NCBI RefSeq assembly: GCF_901000735.1
Contig: NC_081542.1
Coordinates: 13,415,180 to 13,479,179, forward strand
From: Corylus avellana
Taxonomy: Eukaryota > Streptophyta > Magnoliopsida > Fagales > Betulaceae
Reading direction: 5' to 3'
Length of the DNA stretch: 64,000 bases
The position numbers and the translations under genes were made by a program. The notes under the pieces were generated by a model. That model was not told the DNA's origin, did no database searches, and saw nothing but the letters and a program-made list of their open reading frames with translations. Below are positions 60,650 through 64,000 of the stretch, piece by piece (within the stretch, counting starts at the first letter, position 1; each line of letters starts with the position of its first letter).

Positions 60650-60756
60650 GGAAGAAGAAGAAAACACACACAAAAGAGAAAATTCGAAGCAAAAAACATA
60701 TATTGAATAAGGAAGGGTGGGGCCCATATGAACAGTTTAATTCGGCCGCCAGCTTT
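58186..60756 (+). promoter_or_regulatory. Upstream region of GID1B
   Basis: No gene recognised. The stretch 58740-59400 is more GC-rich than anything nearby outside genes. It carries CACGTG-core words (CCACGTGGC near 58894, CACGTGTC near 59246, CCACGTGCC near 59362) and three GTGGGGCCCA words (about 58800, 58928 and 59012); a fourth is at about 60717. From 59420 to 60600 it is AT-rich, with T and A runs. A long TA stretch (60620-60649) lies about 110 bases before the C/T-rich leader and could serve as the TATA region. Confidence 0.5.
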
Positions 60757-61265
60757 GTCGTCTCTCTCGTCTCCGTCCAGCACCGTCGTTCCTTTGCGTT
60801 TGACTCTCACCCCTCCTACACCGCACCTCTCTCTCTCTGTCTCTCTCTCTCTCTCTGTCTATCGCGCTTTCTTTTATCCTTATGAGGGTGTACTTTCTTT
60901 CTTTCTTTCTCGCTTTTCTAATATCGTTGATCTCTCTGCGTCTCTGAACGCTTTCTGTTCCCCTTCTTATTAGTTCAGAAGCAAGTGTCCCTTCTTAGTT
61001 CAGCAACCCAAAACGAGGAATCTATCAAATAAAAGGGAAAAGAAATCAAAAGGTCCAAGGCTACCACAGACAGACACAGAGAGAGAGAGAGAGAGAGAGA
61101 GACACACACACACACACACAGAGACAGAGACAGAGAGAGAGAGCCTTGTTGTGTTATAATGAGCAATAGAGGACTTCTTTAGTTTTAGGCCTGCTTGTCG
61201 TGTGGTTTTGAATCTTTGGTGGTGTGGGGGGAGAGAGAGGGAGAGAGAGAGAGAGAGAGAGAGTC
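60757..61265 (+). other. Probable 5' leader of GID1B
   Basis: C/T-rich from about 60757 to 60920 (TCTCTC runs), then AGAG and CACA runs at 61078-61142 and an AGAG run at 61228-61263 just before the ATG. C/T- and G/A-rich leaders are common in plant genes. The exact start of transcription cannot be read from the sequence. Confidence 0.5.
61078..61142. repeat. GA / CA microsatellite in the GID1B leader
   Basis: AGAG run, then ACAC run, then AGAG run. A second GA run is at 61228-61263, directly before the start codon. Confidence 0.9.
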
Positions 61266-63031
61266 ATGGCTGGTAGTAATGAAGTCAATCTCAATGAATC
61301 CAAGGTATTTAGCTTCATATCTAGCCCTGTACTTTCTCTTCTTGGTGTACTTTTTTCACGTATTTGTGGTGTTGTTTTCAGAGTTTGGAGATTAAATGAT
61401 CGTTTGGTCGATGGGTTTGTTTCATTTTGTAATTTTTTTTTTTTTTTTTTTCTGGGTTTGTGTTATTTGGCTTTAGGAAGTTGGGAGTTTCGGGAATTTG
61501 AGTTTCATTTGGGGCTCTACTGGCTAGGGTTTGAATTTTTGTTTCTTATTTGAAGGATTCGAGTTTTCCCAAGTGCCACTTCTGCTATTCGCTTTGAATT
61601 ATTCCCCATATCTGTAATGGGCTTTTGGTCAATAGAAATGAGTTGATATGATGGTTGGATCATGGGTTCTTTAAATCTCTTTATTCTTTCTATTTCCTCA
61701 ATGTTGGATTTTTGTTTCTTGTTCTGGAAAGTCGGAAGTTTGGGAAATTTGAGTTGGATTTGGTGCAAAAAAGTTGGATTTTTTTTTTCAGTAAGTTTCG
61801 TGGTTTTTGAGATGTATTAGACGTACATCTTTTTGTTTTTCCTTCCCCCTTAGTTTCATGTTGGGTTTTAATGCTGCCTCACCGATTTTCATAATTTCAT
61901 GTTCTGTGTATGTTGGAGATTTTCATATGCATATATGACCATTTGGGTGGTTAAAATTTAGGATTTAACGACTCTGTAAACTGTAATATTTAGATATTTG
62001 GTTCTTATCCTTTCAATCTTTGTTTCTTTTTGTAGAGGGTTGTGCCACTTAATACATGGGTACTCATCTCCAATTTCAAGCTAGCTTACAATCTCCTCCG
62101 CCGTGCCGATGGAACATTCAACCGCGAGTTGGCAGAGTTTCTTGAGCGGAAAGTCCCCGCCAACACGATTCCGGTTGACGGGGTTTTCTCCTTTGACCAT
62201 GTTGATAGAGCCACCGGCCTTCTTAACCGGATTTACCAGCCCGCCCCAGCAAATGAGGCTCAATGGGGCATTGTAGATCTTGAAAAGCCCTTGAGCACTA
62301 CCAAGATTGTCCCTGTCATAATTTTCTTCCATGGTGGAAGCTTCACCCATTCTTCAGCCAATAGTGCTATTTATGACACCTTTTGTCGCCGCCTTTCGGG
62401 CACCTGCAAGGCTGCTGTGGTTTCTGTAAATTACCGCCGATCCCCTGAACATAGATACCCCTCTGCATATGATGATGGCTGGGCTGCTCTCAAGTGGGTT
62501 AAATCAAGAACATGGCTTCAGAGTGGGAAGGATTCCAAGGTTCATGTATATTTGGCTGGAGATAGTTCTGGCGGTAACATTGCTCACCATGTAGCAGCAA
62601 GGGCTGCTGAGGCAGAAGTTGAGGTATTGGGGAACATACTTCTTCACCCAATGTTTGGTGGGCTAAGGAGAACTGAATCAGAGAAGAGATTAGATGGTAA
62701 ATACTTTGTTACAATTCAAGACCGCGATTGGTATTGGAGAGCTTATCTTCCCGAAGGCGAAGATCGTGACCATCCGGCATGTAACCCGTTCGGACCCAGG
62801 GGGAAAACCCTTGAAGGACTCAATTTCCCCAAAAGTCTTGTGGTTGTAGCTGGTTTGGATCTTGTCCAAGATTGGCAATTGGCTTACGTTGAAGGGCTCA
62901 AGGAATCTGGCCAAGTTGTGAAACTTCTTTATTTGGAGCAGGCCACCATTGGATTCTACTTCTTGCCTAATAATACCCATTTCTATTGTCTCATGGAGGA
63001 GATAAGCAGCTTCGTGAATCCTAACTGTTAA
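61266..63031 (+). CDS. GID1B: Gibberellin receptor GID1B
   Basis: Soluble nuclear/cytoplasmic receptor; with bioactive gibberellin it binds DELLA repressors and leads to their degradation. Two exons: 61266-61304 (MAGSNEVNLNESK) and 62036-63031, with a 731-base GT-AG intron in phase 0. The joined protein has 344 residues, the family's usual length. It has an alpha/beta-hydrolase (carboxylesterase-like) fold: an N-terminal lid starting RVVPLNTWVLISNFKLAY (Tyr31 retained), oxyanion motif HGGS (112-115), GDSSGG with Ser191, Asp288 in GLDLVQDW, and Ile at about 318 (QATIGFYF) where an esterase would have its catalytic His. That replacement is the mark of GID1 receptors. RDRDWYWRAYLPEGEDRDHP is intact. 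ESKRVVPLNTW and FSFDHVDRATGLLNRIYQPA resemble GID1B more than GID1A/C. No lesion is seen. Confidence 0.97.
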
Positions 63032-64000
63032 TAGACTCTACTTAACCTCACCCACAGCAGCCATACATAACAGAAGCTTGACATTCACTTGGGTTTTTTT
63101 TTTTTTTTTTTTTTCCCCTTTTGCAGTGGTGGTGTGTAGTTATATGATTGTGTAGTATTTACTCTTACTCTGTTGATCTTGCCATCCATGGTGATGACAG
63201 AGTTCTGCATCCCCTGGAGGTTACTGTCTGTGTCTCTGTCTCTTACGTGCATAAAAAGGTATTATATATCAGGGAAAGGCCAGTTTTAGCAGCCCGGAGG
63301 AATCAGAACACTCGTTCATTTGATTTGTGGGATTTGGCTGAACCACCAGAGATATATAAGAGCTTACCCTGGTTGACTTCCTCCGGCCACCAATATTGGG
63401 AAGAGAAAAGTATTGGGGTAAACGTTTGGTGGTTGATCAATCTGTTTTAGTAAATGGATATATATCATTATAAGCACTAATTTCAGGACATGGACTGGAA
63501 ATATCACATCCAATCGTGTAATGAACTTGTATTTTATACTAGTGTTCTAGCTATATAAAGATTTTGTTTGCCCTTTTTTATCTTTTTACATTAGATCTAG
63601 CTAATCCTTCTGTTGTTTCTTTGTAAGGTTCTGCCATTTCTGTCTCTGATGATTGATGAAAACATCTAAAGCTTGGCAAGTTGTGACCATATAATGATTC
63701 TTTGATATGATATCATATATTGCTCTGAATGCTGTCTTTGTTTTGCTAATGTGTTTTGAGTTGTTTATTAACGACAAAAGACTGAAAAGAAACGTCGTTA
63801 ATTGTTAACAAACATGGGGTGGCTGTATCTTTGCATCCCATTTAAGGATTAAACCTGGAATTCGTTTCCAAAAGTCAACACAAAAAATGGTAAAAGAAAA
63901 AGAGGAGAGAGGGAAAAGGGTTGGAGAGCTTTCATAGTCATCTACTTGTAAATGGGCACTTAGTGCTTGTGCCCTGCCTGACCATCCCAATGTCTTCGCA
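63032..64000 (+). other. 3' flank of GID1B
   Basis: Begins with the 3' untranslated region; a T run is at 63095-63114. A 100-codon open stretch (63148-63450) shows no family resemblance and is not called a gene. The end of the transcript cannot be fixed. DNA beyond 63600 is AT-rich, with no feature recognised up to the window edge. Confidence 0.45.

Noticed and set aside
63148..63450. 100-codon open stretch behind GID1B
   Set aside because: No recognisable domain, and it lies in the probable 3' untranslated region of GID1B. Not supported as a gene.

Overview
The window is nuclear DNA of a eudicot plant, most likely a woody rosid. Genes have GT-AG introns, the DNA is AT-rich, and most of it consists of dispersed plant transposable elements. 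Three 100-N scaffold gaps (8495-8594, 28515-28614, 46718-46817) show it is an assembled scaffold. I place it tentatively near Fagales from the general look of the proteins; no single feature proves this.

Only two genes look intact. At the left edge, on the minus strand, are the first 180 codons of an MSP-domain/ankyrin-repeat protein of the VAPYRIN-like type (540 to 1, continuing outside the window). At the right end, on the plus strand, is a complete two-exon gibberellin receptor gene of the GID1B type (61266-63031), with G/A- and C/T-rich 5' leader sequence and a long promoter region carrying four copies of GTGGGGCCCA.

Between them lie broken genes and mobile DNA. A 1.2 kb Mutator-like element (1476-2675) has captured pieces of a homeodomain gene resembling the homeobox-DDT (RLT3-like) family. 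Positions 4.7-12.4 kb hold two copies of a 3.8 kb block, separated by an N gap. Each copy carries a relic GRF zinc-finger gene and the last two exons of a chloroplast glutamyl endopeptidase (CGEP)-like gene. A nearly full-length CGEP-like gene follows (13093-17077). It is a pseudogene: it has a frameshift, two nonsense changes and a lost active-site serine motif. A small COX5C pseudogene sits behind it on the minus strand.

Positions 18.2-23.7 kb are an old LTR element with a tRNA-Met primer site and a decayed gag but no visible pol; a solo LTR with a perfect 5-bp target duplication is inserted in it. Positions 23.9-34.6 kb are further LTR pieces, including a 1 kb inverted repeat, with MITEs, a SINE and a possible Helitron end. 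Positions 34.7-36.8 kb hold a third copy of the sequence that lies between the CGEP copies.

Positions 36.6-58.2 kb are two copies of a block of roughly 10 kb, with no recognisable gene. They differ by a LINE insertion present only in the second copy, and their divergence is patchy. The second copy runs directly into the GID1B upstream region. Both block duplications abut N gaps, so uncollapsed haplotypes are a real alternative to true tandem duplication.
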